Source: Pseudoalteromonas umbrosa
GTDB taxonomy: Bacteria > Pseudomonadota > Gammaproteobacteria > Enterobacterales > Alteromonadaceae
Direction of reading: 5' to 3'
DNA length: 64,000 nt
Assembly: GCF_030125375.1 (NCBI RefSeq)
Contig: NZ_JASJUU010000001.1
Coordinates: 1,436,872 to 1,500,871, forward strand
In this document: positions 18,862-28,031 of the stretch, in pieces
Layout: each line of letters begins with the position of its first letter
Position numbering within the stretch: position 1 is the first letter of the stretch
Position numbers and translations under genes: made by a program
Notes under the pieces: model-generated
Databases searched by the model: none
What the model saw: the letters and a program-made list of their open reading frames with translations, nothing else
Told to the model about the DNA's origin: nothing

Positions 18862-18892
18862 GTGAGTGCAATAAGTGTTTAACTGCACTCAC
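18862..18892 (+). terminator. Terminator of the amidohydrolase gene
   Basis: A nine-base stem (GTGAGTGCA with TGCACTCAC) starts about 20 bases after the stop codon and could serve both converging genes. Confidence 0.65.
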
Positions 18893-18925
18893 CCTTTCAA
18901 ACAATTTTACTCAGCACAAATTCAA

Positions 18926-19711
18926 TCAACTGTTTTTGTTGCTTTTTAACAACGCATCCAATTTGGCTTCAAGACGCTGAATATCCTCTTTTGTCGCAGA
19001 TGCGCCCTCTTCTTTTTCTTCTTGCTCATGCATGACTTGCATCGCGTCGACAATAATACCAATGAAAAGGTTTAGCACTGCAAAACTCGTAAAAACAATG
19101 AACGGAATAAAAAACAGCCAAGAGTAAGGAAACAGCTCCATTGTGGGTCTGACAATACCCATTGACCAACTCTCTAGCGTCATGACTTGGAACAATGTGT
19201 ACGAAGACGCGCCTATACTACCAAACCACTCTTGCATATTCGGATCTGGATGCTGACCAAATAACTTGGTGGTCAATACCGCAGAAACATAGAACACAAC
19301 CCCCAACACACCTACAACTGATGCCATACCAGGTAAAGAATGACCCAAAGCCCCTATGACTTTTCTCATCTGTGGTACCACAGAGAACAGGCGTAATACT
19401 CTGAGAATTCTGAATGCTCGTAACACTGACAGTGCGCCACCAGCAGGTACCCAAGAAATTGCGACAATGATTAAGTCAAAGCAGTTCCAGCCAGATTTGA
19501 AAAACTGCAATCGATACGCAATTAGCTTTAACACTAATTCAAAAGTGAAAATAAGTAAGATGACAGTGTCAATTTTGTGCAATAAGTCAGCATTGCTTTT
19601 GCCAAAAGTAGTGGTTTCCAAGCCTAAGGTAACAGCATTAAATAAAATGACTGCTATCAAAAAGTTTTGGAAAAGCTTTGCTTCAACTAAAGCGGTTATT
19701 TTAGACATCAT
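18926..19711 (-). CDS. Single-domain voltage-gated sodium channel (NaChBac/NavAb type)
   Basis: This 261-residue protein is a complete six-helix voltage-gated channel subunit. The S4 voltage sensor carries arginines every third residue (Arg98, 101, 104 and 107 in VLRAFRILRVLRLF). The pore loop selectivity filter TLESWSM (residues 178-184) is the same as that of NavAb and gives Na+ selectivity. S6 is followed by a charged neck and a C-terminal heptad-like coiled coil (about residues 240-256), as in bacterial Nav channels that assemble as tetramers. It probably links membrane potential to Na+ entry, for motility or pH responses in a marine cell. Confidence 0.92.
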   Translation of the reverse strand: MMSKITALVEAKLFQNFLIAVILFNAVTLGLETTTFGKSNADLLHKIDTVILLIFTFELVLKLIAYRLQFFKSGWNCFDLIIVAISWVPAGGALSVLRAFRILRVLRLFSVVPQMRKVIGALGHSLPGMASVVGVLGVVFYVSAVLTTKLFGQHPDPNMQEWFGSIGASSYTLFQVMTLESWSMGIVRPTMELFPYSWLFFIPFIVFTSFAVLNLFIGIIVDAMQVMHEQEEKEEGASATKEDIQRLEAKLDALLKSNKNS

Positions 19712-20231
19712 ATTTTTAAGCTCGACATAACTAAAGGTTCAATAAAAATAAAGCTGATGATTTTATTTAATTTAGACTTTGTCAACAATAAAAGTAGAAA
19801 ATACTGTAGTAAAAAGTCTGCTTGCCTTTTCCCTTTACTGTTATCTAACAATAATTTGGGGGTTATATTTTAGGCATTACAAGGTAGCTTAAGTATAAAA
19901 TGTGAATCTATCGTTAAATGTAGAAACTAAACGATAAAGTATCAGTAGGCAGCTCACACTACGCATTACTGGCGTTGGGTTATGAGCTTTTAACTAAGTA
20001 GCATAGCCCTTTAAATTTCACGTATGGCTAAACTCAAAAAATTTAAAAACAAGACTACAAAATAGAATGATGTTGAATTAACACAACTGTGTGGGGAGAA
20101 CTCAAGGAATAAAGTAGCTCTATTTACCTTAAATAAAGCTACCTGTTAGGCTTCCCCTGACATCACCTCCTCTTAAAAAGAGGTTTTTTATAATTGATAT
20201 TAGGAGACCCGAATCCCTTGGTTACATAATT
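19712..20231. other. Intergenic region with a possible small RNA
   Basis: No protein gene is seen. The right half contains a plus-strand stem (20114-20142) and then a strong terminator (20169-20189) without any plus-strand gene in front of it. Confidence 0.4.
20114..20189 (+). ncRNA. Candidate small RNA 3' end with terminator
   Basis: A hairpin (GTAGCT..ATTTA paired with TAAAT..AGCTAC, 20114-20142) is followed by a textbook terminator, CCTCTT-AAAA-AGAGG plus six or more T, at 20169-20189. Both are oriented on the plus strand. No open frame upstream on that strand would use it, which suggests a short untranslated transcript. No promoter could be fixed with confidence. Confidence 0.3.
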
Positions 20232-20480
20232 TTAATTAAAGTGCCTTTGAATCTTTAATAAATAATAGCCCCAAGCACCAACATAAGTTGACGGGCAGCT
20301 AACATGACCAGAATAGTACTTAGTGAATGAATCTGAGTTTGGTGGCCTGATATGATCTGGTGCGCCAGTTTCAAATTCATATTTACACAACGTGTATGGT
20401 GAACCTGATGCCTGAACAGCTGGTATTAGTGCGCTTACAGAAAGTAGGATGACTGCGATACCCTTGACAGAGAATTTCAT
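20232..20480 (-). CDS. Small secreted protein
   Basis: The 82-residue product has a clean signal peptide (residues 1-24, ending VQASG) and a mature part of about 58 residues, rich in Tyr, Gly and Ser, with two cysteines (CKYEFE and VSCPSTY) that may pair. No family was recognised. CAAGGAAATG lies upstream of the ATG. It stands alone between a candidate RNA terminator and a divergent lipoprotein gene. Confidence 0.6.
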   Translation of the reverse strand: MKFSVKGIAVILLSVSALIPAVQASGSPYTLCKYEFETGAPDHIRPPNSDSFTKYYSGHVSCPSTYVGAWGYYLLKIQRHFN

Positions 20481-20908
20481 ATTTCATTTCCTTGTGTTTG
20501 TATTGGAAATATAAGCTAACCGTTTACTGTTTAAAATTCCAACAAATATGAATTGATTTATTTTCAATTTCTCATAATCAGTTGAAACTATCGGTGTCTA
20601 AATCTATAACTTTTTAACGCATCATTCATATGCCTTCAAACTTTCATCATTTCTAACATTGAGCAATTTTTGAAGCTTTAAGGTTCACCAACCTATTTAG
20701 TCAAAAATCAATATAAAGCCAAATATAAAATAGCAGTTAACCATTATACTAAATTCAAATCTCACCATTAGAAAAAACAAAATAAAAAATAGCCCCAAAA
20801 TACTACACCTATTAACTTCATTCCAAAGCTACTACGTTATTATATTGAAAGATATATAATTTCATGTCATAACTAAGTTTGCGTTCACTGTCATTAAGGG
20901 TATTATTT
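20481..20908. other. AT-rich divergent intergenic region
   Basis: This gap separates the small secreted protein from the lipoprotein gene on the opposite strand. It is AT-rich and likely holds both promoters; nothing else was recognised. Confidence 0.4.
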
Positions 20909-22060
20909 ATGACTAAGCATATAACTTTTTTACTTTTTATGGGTCTACTAAACGGTTGCTCTAGTACAACTTCTGCCCCATCAGAAATAATTCCACCTGT
21001 CTCGGAGCTTTTTAGTGATAATACATTCGAGAAAACCCCAATTATAAATGAACAAGACATCTTCACTCTCCCGCCTAAAGAGCAAAAAAAATTCTTAAGC
21101 TATTTTAACAATGAAAAAACCAAAGGTATTAGAGAAGATAAAATCATTTTCAATTATCTTGAGCAACGAATTAAGCTATTCACTTACGATGGAGACACCC
21201 TCACAGCCACGGAGTCATTGGAAAGAAATGAAGGTAATTGCATCTCTTTGGCTATATTAACTCAAGCATATGCAAAACTTGCGCAAGTAGATACGACATT
21301 TATAGAGGTGGGAACAGTTCCTATATTTAAGAAAAATAACAACACAATCTTGATCTCAAATCACTTTCGTACCAAGCTACTGGCACCAAGAACGGCCAAT
21401 AATTCAAATACTATTGAAATCATCAGGGCAGGCACAGTCGTAGATTATTTCCCTGCACAAGACAGTTTTTTTATCGACAATGCAAATTATGATGATCTTG
21501 TCGCTAAATATTATGCAAATAAATCTGTCGACGCGTTATTAGAAAATAATTTTAGCAAAGGCTATAACTTGCTCAATAAAGCACTTCAATACAGACCTTA
21601 TGACCCTGAACTCATTAATATTGCTGCTGTACTGCATCGTCGAAGCGGACAAAAAAGCAATGCTATTAGAATTTATGAATACGCAAAGGGCCATAACCTA
21701 ACGAGCCAAAACTTACTTTCAAATTACCTTTCTATTGCCAAAAAACAGAATAATATCAAGCTTGTCAAACAACTAGAAAGTTTACTAGATAGAACGGCTT
21801 TAACACCGTTTGATAAGATTCAAGTCGCACAAAGATCTGCTGAAAAGGGGCGTTTTACTAAAGCCATCCAAAAGCTGGAGGAAGTCATCATTGAAACCCC
21901 CTACTTGCCTGAGCCATATTTTGAATTAGCCAGAATTTACCATTCAAAAGGGGATATAGAGAAAACCGATAAACTACTTGCATTGGCTGTTGAAAGAGCA
22001 TCGGACCCTGATAAGCGCTCTCTCTTTCAAGCTAAGCGCGATACTATCCCTAAACCATAA
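20909..22060 (+). CDS. TPR lipoprotein with transglutaminase-like domain
   Basis: Starting at the ATG at 20909 (AAGGG upstream), the product has a lipoprotein signal ending LLNGC. Residues of about 80-180 include NEGNCISLAILTQAYAKL and SNHFRTKLL, which resemble the Cys and His regions of bacterial transglutaminase-like domains. The C-terminal half is helical with TPR repeats (GYNLLNKALQYRPYDPELINIAAVLHR and later units). Proteins of this design sit in the cell envelope and are probably scaffolds or cysteine proteases; which one cannot be told here. The frame extends 10 codons upstream without a good ribosome binding site. A terminator follows. Confidence 0.7.
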   Translation: MTKHITFLLFMGLLNGCSSTTSAPSEIIPPVSELFSDNTFEKTPIINEQDIFTLPPKEQKKFLSYFNNEKTKGIREDKIIFNYLEQRIKLFTYDGDTLTATESLERNEGNCISLAILTQAYAKLAQVDTTFIEVGTVPIFKKNNNTILISNHFRTKLLAPRTANNSNTIEIIRAGTVVDYFPAQDSFFIDNANYDDLVAKYYANKSVDALLENNFSKGYNLLNKALQYRPYDPELINIAAVLHRRSGQKSNAIRIYEYAKGHNLTSQNLLSNYLSIAKKQNNIKLVKQLESLLDRTALTPFDKIQVAQRSAEKGRFTKAIQKLEEVIIETPYLPEPYFELARIYHSKGDIEKTDKLLALAVERASDPDKRSLFQAKRDTIPKP

Positions 22061-22069
22061 ATAAGTTAA

Positions 22070-22090
22070 GCGCTAGATTTGTTCTAGCGC
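22070..22090 (+). terminator. Terminator of the TPR lipoprotein gene
   Basis: An eight-base stem (GCGCTAGA with TCTAGCGC) begins about 10 bases past the stop codon; the T run is weak. Confidence 0.5.
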
Positions 22091-22612
22091 GCTAACTAGC
22101 TCACTGAAGAGATACTTATTATAACTCTGCTTGAGCAAGTTAGATTTTCATGACAGCTAAACCTTCCCTACCTTGTGCCAAACAAATTTTACTCAGTTCT
22201 TCATATATTTAAGTAAATTTTAGATACTTAATATATCGCTTTATCAATCCCCTCTTACGAGTCAGAATGATTATCACGCATGAATAACAATTTAAAATAT
22301 TCCATAGCTCTGATCACAATGTTATTGTCAAATCGACTTATCACTAAACCCTCATATCTACAGGGTTTAAACTTTACTTCAACCTGATATAGCCATGCTA
22401 TTAACAAGCATACATCTCATGACTTAATTTATGTCAATGCCAACAGCATGTGCGATTTAGCCTATTTATAGACTGCTAAAAACCAGTTTAAGAATAGAAA
22501 AATGTGAATAATACATTTGGTTATGGAAGGTATAAATATAGAAAATAGAAACTCCCGTTACATACCAACTTAAAAATTTAATTAAATATGATTAAGTGAC
22601 AAGTTACTATTT

Positions 22613-22640
22613 AAAAAGGCATGCTAAAGCATGCCTTTTT
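22613..22640 (-). terminator. Terminator of the TonB-dependent receptor gene
   Basis: A perfect twelve-base stem with a TAAA loop (AAAAAGGCATGC and GCATGCCTTTTT) lies about 18 bases after the stop codon at 22658. It ends in T on the minus strand and is symmetrical enough to work in both directions. Confidence 0.85.
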
Positions 22641-22657
22641 AAAGTAAAAATTACGAA

Positions 22658-25525
22658 TTAGAATTTATATGAAAGTTGAACATAACCAAAGCGGCCTATA
22701 TTGTCATAAGTACCACCTTCTAGCGTGGTTCCTGTTGTATATTTTATCATCTCTTTATTAAAGAGGTTGTCTATACCCAGCTTAACTGACATACCATTAT
22801 CAAAGTTATAACCACCAGAAATGTCAGTCACGATATAAGTAGGCCATTCCATATGATTGGATGGATTTGGGTTTTTCTCCAACTCATCTGGACGGAAACG
22901 GCTAGTTTTTTCAACATAACGCATTTTCCAACTAGCAAAAACGTTTTCATATTCATAGCCAATATCAAGCGCCCCTGACCATGAAGGCTCAGTATCTACG
23001 CCAGCATACTCCTCAAACTCGTTCACTTCATCTTGGAACGGGAAGCGCTGACGTTCAATTAAGCGCGTTGCCATCAAACGAGTTTTAAAATCACCTAAAC
23101 TTGTCTTAACATCATAGTTAATCTCAAAATCGACACCAGAAGATTTTTGCTTAGCAATATTCAGTGCAGTATTTTTAATAAGCGTCATTCTTCCGTCGTC
23201 AGCGCGAGTTATCAAAGCACAATACTGATTATCAATGCTCTGTGCATCCACGCATCGATTTACAATTTGCTGTGATAACACATAGCTAATTGAATCTTCT
23301 AGCTCAATATTCCAATAGTCGACTGTAAATGTTAGCCCATCAACAAACTCAGGCGTAAAAACAGCACCTATGGTATAGCTGGTTGACTCCTCTGGAGTAA
23401 GCTCTTTATTACCTGACTGCGCTCCTCTTATTCTCGCTGAATCATATGAATCATCGAATCCAGCTGGAACACCTAAAGCTGCACAATTCGCTTTTCTTTG
23501 TTCTTGAGTCGCACCAGTTACTTGATTTAAGTTTTTCACTCTACAAGGATCATCTACACCGTAGAAAGTCTCACTTGTTGCACCAAACAATTCGCCGATA
23601 TTTGGCGCTCGGATTGCTTCAGCTAAAGTAGAGCGGAATCTTAAATCGTCATATACCTGCCAATCTAAGCCTACTTTCCAACTCGTTACGTCACCAACAG
23701 TGCTGTAATCGGCATATCGACTAGCAAGCTCTAATGTCAATGTATCAACAAGTAAAACATCACCTAATAGGGGGATTGATGTTTCGAAGAACACTTCTGA
23801 CACATCGTATTCACCTTCATCTTCTCCTAAAGAGTTAAAGAAAGTTTCTCCTGATTTGGCATTCTCATCTTCTCTTTGACGACTCTTTTCTTCGCGATAC
23901 TCGACACCAAATGCAACGCCCACTGGACCGGCAGGAAGTTCAAACAAACCGCCATTGGCCAAACTTGCACCAGCATTTAACTGCTCAACCTTTACAGTAC
24001 CAACAGACACCGTATTTACGTAATTAATAGATTCTTGGCTTGGACGGTTAAAGCCCATAATGTCCATTGGCTCACAGCCGTTAGCTCGTGCTTGTGCATC
24101 ACGACAAACCACATTACCATTGTCATCAAATACAGCGTCTATAGCAGCTTGGAAATTTGGCCTAACCAAGTTGTTGTGATTAGCACGTTCAATTTCTGTT
24201 GTACCAGAGTTTAAAAATACTTCATAATCCCAATCTTCTGCCACAACCCCTTCAATACCAAGCACAAAGCGTGTTGTTTCACGGGTGCTAATTTCAAAAC
24301 GACGGCCGATATCTTCATTAAAACGGTTAATACGAAGTGCTGTTAATGGATTACCTTCATCATCTAGAGTTGAGTCCATTATCTGAGCTGTTTGAGGGTG
24401 CAAAAATGCGTTATCTCTCGAGAGTGTGATACCTGAGCGTGTATGAAAACTAGGCTGCCCCCAATTTTCAGACTCGATACTTGCAAACTTACCTTCTAAA
24501 TATATATTGGTGTCATCATTAATGTCATAATTTGTTTTGAAATTGACAATATGGCGATCAAAGCTTGGTTGAATCTCAGTAAACTTTCGTAAATTTAAAA
24601 ACTCACAATCTACACAAGCAAGCCCATCCAACTTGTTATAATCTAACTGCATTGGGCGCGGAGAACCATCTTCGTTAAATGTATAATAGATACCACCTGC
24701 GTTAAATACACCAGACTCAGTTAGATTAAAGAAACCAGCATTATCATAAAATTTTTCATCTGGATTATCTAACGCGTCAGGTCTATTAGGATCACGTTCA
24801 AAATTAGTCAATTCACGTACAGCATGATTAGTAAATTCGTTATCGAGTGCGTTTAATCTTGACTGAGTGGCAAACTCATAAGAAATACCGAAGTTACCTC
24901 TCCCATCAGAGAAATCCTGACCAAAAGAAATACTAAACTTTTGATTATCGTAATCTGAATTCTCTGCTTCACCATGAGTTGCAGCAACTGAAAACCCTTC
25001 GATGTTCTTTTTGAGGATAAAGTTGACAACACCTGTTACCGCATCTGCTCCATATATAGCAGAAGCACCACCAGTAATAACCTCAACACGGTCAACCCAA
25101 GCTGTAGGAATAGTATTGGTATCAACTAGAGCAGAGCCCCCACTACTCGCAACATGACGTTTGCCATTAACAAGCACCAGCGTTCTATCTTCACCCATAC
25201 CACGTAAGTCTAAAACATTAAGACCAGATGTACCGATAAATCGACCGGAATTTTGCATACCAAATGTCGGTTTTAGACTCGGTAATTTATTTAATGCTTC
25301 ACCAATATTTAAAGCGCCTGTATTAACTAAATCTTGGCCTGAAAGCACTGAAACAGGACTCGGAGCTATTGCACCTTCACGCATTATACGTGATCCTGTC
25401 ACTTCAATTTTTTCTATCGCTTCATCATTCGCGAATGCAATATGAGCAGGAGCTGTTGTGAGTGCGCCTAAACACATCAGTTTAACTGCCATACTAACTG
25501 GTTTTAAATTTCTATTCTTCCCCAT
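22658..25525 (-). CDS. TonB-dependent outer-membrane receptor
   Basis: The 955-residue protein has a signal peptide (about residues 1-32) and a TonB-box-like IEKIEVTGSR segment. The plug domain (about 50-165) contains VLVNGKR and ITGGASAIYGADAVTGVVNFILKK, and a 22-strand beta-barrel runs to the terminal aromatic residue in YVQLSYKF. These are standard features of alteromonad TonB-dependent receptors, which import iron complexes, vitamins, glycans or peptides across the outer membrane using energy from TonB-ExbBD. Cysteine pairs in predicted outer loops fit disulfides. The nearby LytTR regulator and hydrolases hint at a regulated nutrient locus; the substrate is not determinable. Confidence 0.92.
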   Translation of the reverse strand: MGKNRNLKPVSMAVKLMCLGALTTAPAHIAFANDEAIEKIEVTGSRIMREGAIAPSPVSVLSGQDLVNTGALNIGEALNKLPSLKPTFGMQNSGRFIGTSGLNVLDLRGMGEDRTLVLVNGKRHVASSGGSALVDTNTIPTAWVDRVEVITGGASAIYGADAVTGVVNFILKKNIEGFSVAATHGEAENSDYDNQKFSISFGQDFSDGRGNFGISYEFATQSRLNALDNEFTNHAVRELTNFERDPNRPDALDNPDEKFYDNAGFFNLTESGVFNAGGIYYTFNEDGSPRPMQLDYNKLDGLACVDCEFLNLRKFTEIQPSFDRHIVNFKTNYDINDDTNIYLEGKFASIESENWGQPSFHTRSGITLSRDNAFLHPQTAQIMDSTLDDEGNPLTALRINRFNEDIGRRFEISTRETTRFVLGIEGVVAEDWDYEVFLNSGTTEIERANHNNLVRPNFQAAIDAVFDDNGNVVCRDAQARANGCEPMDIMGFNRPSQESINYVNTVSVGTVKVEQLNAGASLANGGLFELPAGPVGVAFGVEYREEKSRQREDENAKSGETFFNSLGEDEGEYDVSEVFFETSIPLLGDVLLVDTLTLELASRYADYSTVGDVTSWKVGLDWQVYDDLRFRSTLAEAIRAPNIGELFGATSETFYGVDDPCRVKNLNQVTGATQEQRKANCAALGVPAGFDDSYDSARIRGAQSGNKELTPEESTSYTIGAVFTPEFVDGLTFTVDYWNIELEDSISYVLSQQIVNRCVDAQSIDNQYCALITRADDGRMTLIKNTALNIAKQKSSGVDFEINYDVKTSLGDFKTRLMATRLIERQRFPFQDEVNEFEEYAGVDTEPSWSGALDIGYEYENVFASWKMRYVEKTSRFRPDELEKNPNPSNHMEWPTYIVTDISGGYNFDNGMSVKLGIDNLFNKEMIKYTTGTTLEGGTYDNIGRFGYVQLSYKF

Positions 25526-26366
25526 AATTACTTCCTTTTTATATTTAAAGACTACCTTTAATAAAACATTATAAAAAAGGCATTAAAACCCCAACACTTC
25601 AACCATAGTAATACCTAAAAAACCTGTTTGCAAATCAGGTAAAAACCACCACTTTAATTCAAAAAAACAATATAAATAAAAACAAACAACTTATAAAAAA
25701 TTTAATTGAAAACCTCATTAAAACCATAATTAAAAAAAGCCTAACCCTAAAGGTAAAGAAACAATAAAAACTAATAAAAACAATGGAAAACGAAGTAGAA
25801 ACAGGCTTTAAAAAGCTTTTTGAAAGCACTTTAAAAACCAAGGGTGATTTTTGAAAAAATCTTTAAGTAAAATTTAAAAACTTTATTAAATGAACAAAAA
25901 GCAGGCTTTATAAAACTTTTTATTAAGCTAAAATTCACACCAATAAAGCTTATTAAGCACAAAAATCAATTACAAAAAATCACAAAGGTATATCAATAGA
26001 AGTAAAAACGTAGGAAGGTTAACATTGTGAATTAAAATTTTAATTAAAATCTCTTTGTTCTCATGTTTTGAGTGATAACTAAAAATATATCCACCACAGT
26101 CTAAGCAGACATATTAAAGGAGCTTTCCACCCTATAAATAGTAACGACTTTACACCCCTATAAATAGTAACGACTTTACACCCCTATAAAAGACAATATT
26201 TAATTAGGCTATTGTTATAGCAACAAAGATATACATAACTGCGTTAACCTACAGAGTAATACCTAAACCTGTCTGCAATCAAAAATAAAAAGTTGATAAA
26301 ATTTAGAACTGAATAACAATCATATCTAATTCGAGTGTCTAAAAATCAATGGCATAACTGACAGTA
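25526..26366. other. Long AT-rich leader region of the TonB receptor
   Basis: About 840 bases separate the LytTR regulator from the receptor gene on the same strand. Positions 25600-25980 are extremely A-rich, with short repeated words such as caggcttta and aagcttttt. Positions 26131-26190 hold a 26-bp tandem repeat. No credible gene was seen. The region probably holds the receptor promoter and regulatory sites. Confidence 0.5.
26131..26190. repeat. 26-bp tandem repeat, 2.3 copies
   Basis: Units beginning cctataaatagtaacgac start at 26131 and 26157, followed by a partial third at 26183; the two full units are identical. They lie between the LytTR regulator gene and the TonB receptor gene, about 600 bases upstream of the receptor start. 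A regulator-binding role is possible but unproven. Confidence 0.75.
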
Positions 26367-28001
26367 TTACATAAGCTGTTTTCTAACCTTAGGCATGATC
26401 CGCCTGCTAACAGGCACAATATCACCCGAACTCAGTGTGAGCTCCCCACCGCCTGATGGAAGTTTTTGCAGCGACTGAATGAATTGTTTGTTTACAATGT
26501 ATGATCTATGTATGCGTAGAAACGTTGCGGGCAATTTTTTTTCCATAATAGTCAAAGTCTCGTTGTGCAACACATTTCGTTCATCTATTAAGCAAATTTC
26601 CACATAATCTCTCGCCCCCTTAACAAAGCAAATGCTGTCACATGACACCAATTCATTTTTATCCGAAAGATTTAGTTTTATCTTAGATGGGGTCTGCTGC
26701 TCACTATACTCATCTAATGCTTGTTGTAGCTGATCAGCTCTTTGCTGTGCAATCTGCTTTTGAGATTGCTCGTGTTTATATGCAATTGCATGTTGAACAA
26801 AAAAGAACAATAAAAGCGCAGCAACAAAATAGTAGAAATAGAGATCAAGGAATTGATTAGGGTTCACCGCAATTATGATAAAAAATATAAAAAGTGCACC
26901 TGCATGTTTTCTCGTATTTCCCTGCCTATTAAATACTTGAAAAGCTGTGATTAAAAAGCTGATACCAGCAGGCACTTGAATGGCGAGCACGGTTTTGTCT
27001 TCTATCGTACTGCCCAGATAAATAAAAATAAACGTCAATAACATGGATAGGAAAAAGCAGCTCTTACGATGATTCTTTACAAAACCATCTATGATATATA
27101 ACAGCAAACTCAGACCGCTCAACGTCCCCAGTAATAAAATAACCATCAATCTAATCTCATGATAAGGGTATTCATATGCGACGAATCCCCTTGACACTTC
27201 AGTCAATAGTTGAAGTGCTACTAGCAAAGAGAGTAAAGGAAGCCAAAAAGCATTTCGCCTTGAACTTAAGTCTTGCAACACCAACAAGCTTGAGAAAACA
27301 AAACCAATGATCAAAACACCTAACGGAACCAATGTAGGTAGATAGTGACGCAATACAATATCTTGAGGTGAATCATAGTATGTAACTATCGCAAGCCCAA
27401 TTGAACGACTGATATCAAATGCTTTATGGTGAGATGACAGTTTAATAACTAACTCATTTTGCTGCTTCAATAGTCCTTTAGGTATATAAGTTACAAAGTC
27501 CATCACACCTGGCCGCTCTTCATCAGGTTGAGAAGAAGGATAACCATTTCGGCCTATTAATTCGCCATTAAAGTAAAACTCAGCCGCCGCTTGGGCAGAA
27601 AAAAACAACCCAATTGGTTTATCGATCAGCTCAGGTGCGTCTATGTCAAACGTGGTGCCTATCCAAGTTAACTTATTACTCAGCTTTACCTCGCCTAGAG
27701 GCATCGTTTTACAGTTTTGAAGAAAAAACGACTTTAAAGACAGCTTTTCATTTTCATCATAACAAACCCTAACGTCTTGAATAAAATACTTATTAAACTC
27801 ACCTGCTACGAGTTGTGTAGAAAATATCATGCTAAAAATAACCAACAAGCATCCACATATCTGCTTGATATTTATCACAATGGGATTCAAGAATTGTCGA
27901 ACGCACATACTGATAAGTTTTGCTGCCTTTTGCAGAAGAAACGCCACCGCTTGCATATAAGTACTGGAAAAGTAAGAAGTAATTGGTAATGTCCTTATCA
28001 A
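26367..28001 (-). CDS. Membrane-bound LytTR transcription regulator with 7TM sensor region
   Basis: The protein has up to 544 residues. After a basic, hydrophobic N-terminus comes an extracytoplasmic domain (about 65-205) containing FYFNGELIGRNG, like the jelly-roll sensor of 7TMR-DISM proteins. Seven or so membrane helices follow (about 220-405), then a coiled coil (410-440) and a C-terminal LytTR DNA-binding domain (about 445-544, with DYVEICL, FLRIHRSYIVN and PVSRR). It probably senses a carbohydrate-like or envelope ligand and binds DNA from the membrane. Internal ATGs at 27956 and 27908 are alternative starts; the first start leaves only 30 bases to the divergent serine hydrolase gene. 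Confidence 0.82.
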   Translation of the reverse strand: MIRTLPITSYFSSTYMQAVAFLLQKAAKLISMCVRQFLNPIVINIKQICGCLLVIFSMIFSTQLVAGEFNKYFIQDVRVCYDENEKLSLKSFFLQNCKTMPLGEVKLSNKLTWIGTTFDIDAPELIDKPIGLFFSAQAAAEFYFNGELIGRNGYPSSQPDEERPGVMDFVTYIPKGLLKQQNELVIKLSSHHKAFDISRSIGLAIVTYYDSPQDIVLRHYLPTLVPLGVLIIGFVFSSLLVLQDLSSRRNAFWLPLLSLLVALQLLTEVSRGFVAYEYPYHEIRLMVILLLGTLSGLSLLLYIIDGFVKNHRKSCFFLSMLLTFIFIYLGSTIEDKTVLAIQVPAGISFLITAFQVFNRQGNTRKHAGALFIFFIIIAVNPNQFLDLYFYYFVAALLLFFFVQHAIAYKHEQSQKQIAQQRADQLQQALDEYSEQQTPSKIKLNLSDKNELVSCDSICFVKGARDYVEICLIDERNVLHNETLTIMEKKLPATFLRIHRSYIVNKQFIQSLQKLPSGGGELTLSSGDIVPVSRRIMPKVRKQLM

Positions 28002-28031
28002 TTAGTAAATTGCTTTAAAGGGTCTATTTAA

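Larger units (their letters stand above)
22061..22657. other. Convergent intergenic region
   Basis: This gap lies between the TPR lipoprotein and the TonB-dependent receptor. It carries a terminator at each end (22070-22090 and 22613-22640). The central 500 bases show no gene. Confidence 0.5.

Noticed and set aside
25659..25841. 60-codon phenylalanine-rich frame in the TonB leader
   Set aside because: It reflects the A-rich base composition on the plus strand, with no start signal.
26131..26190. Possible CRISPR array
   Set aside because: Repeats are back-to-back with no spacers, and no cas genes are in the window.
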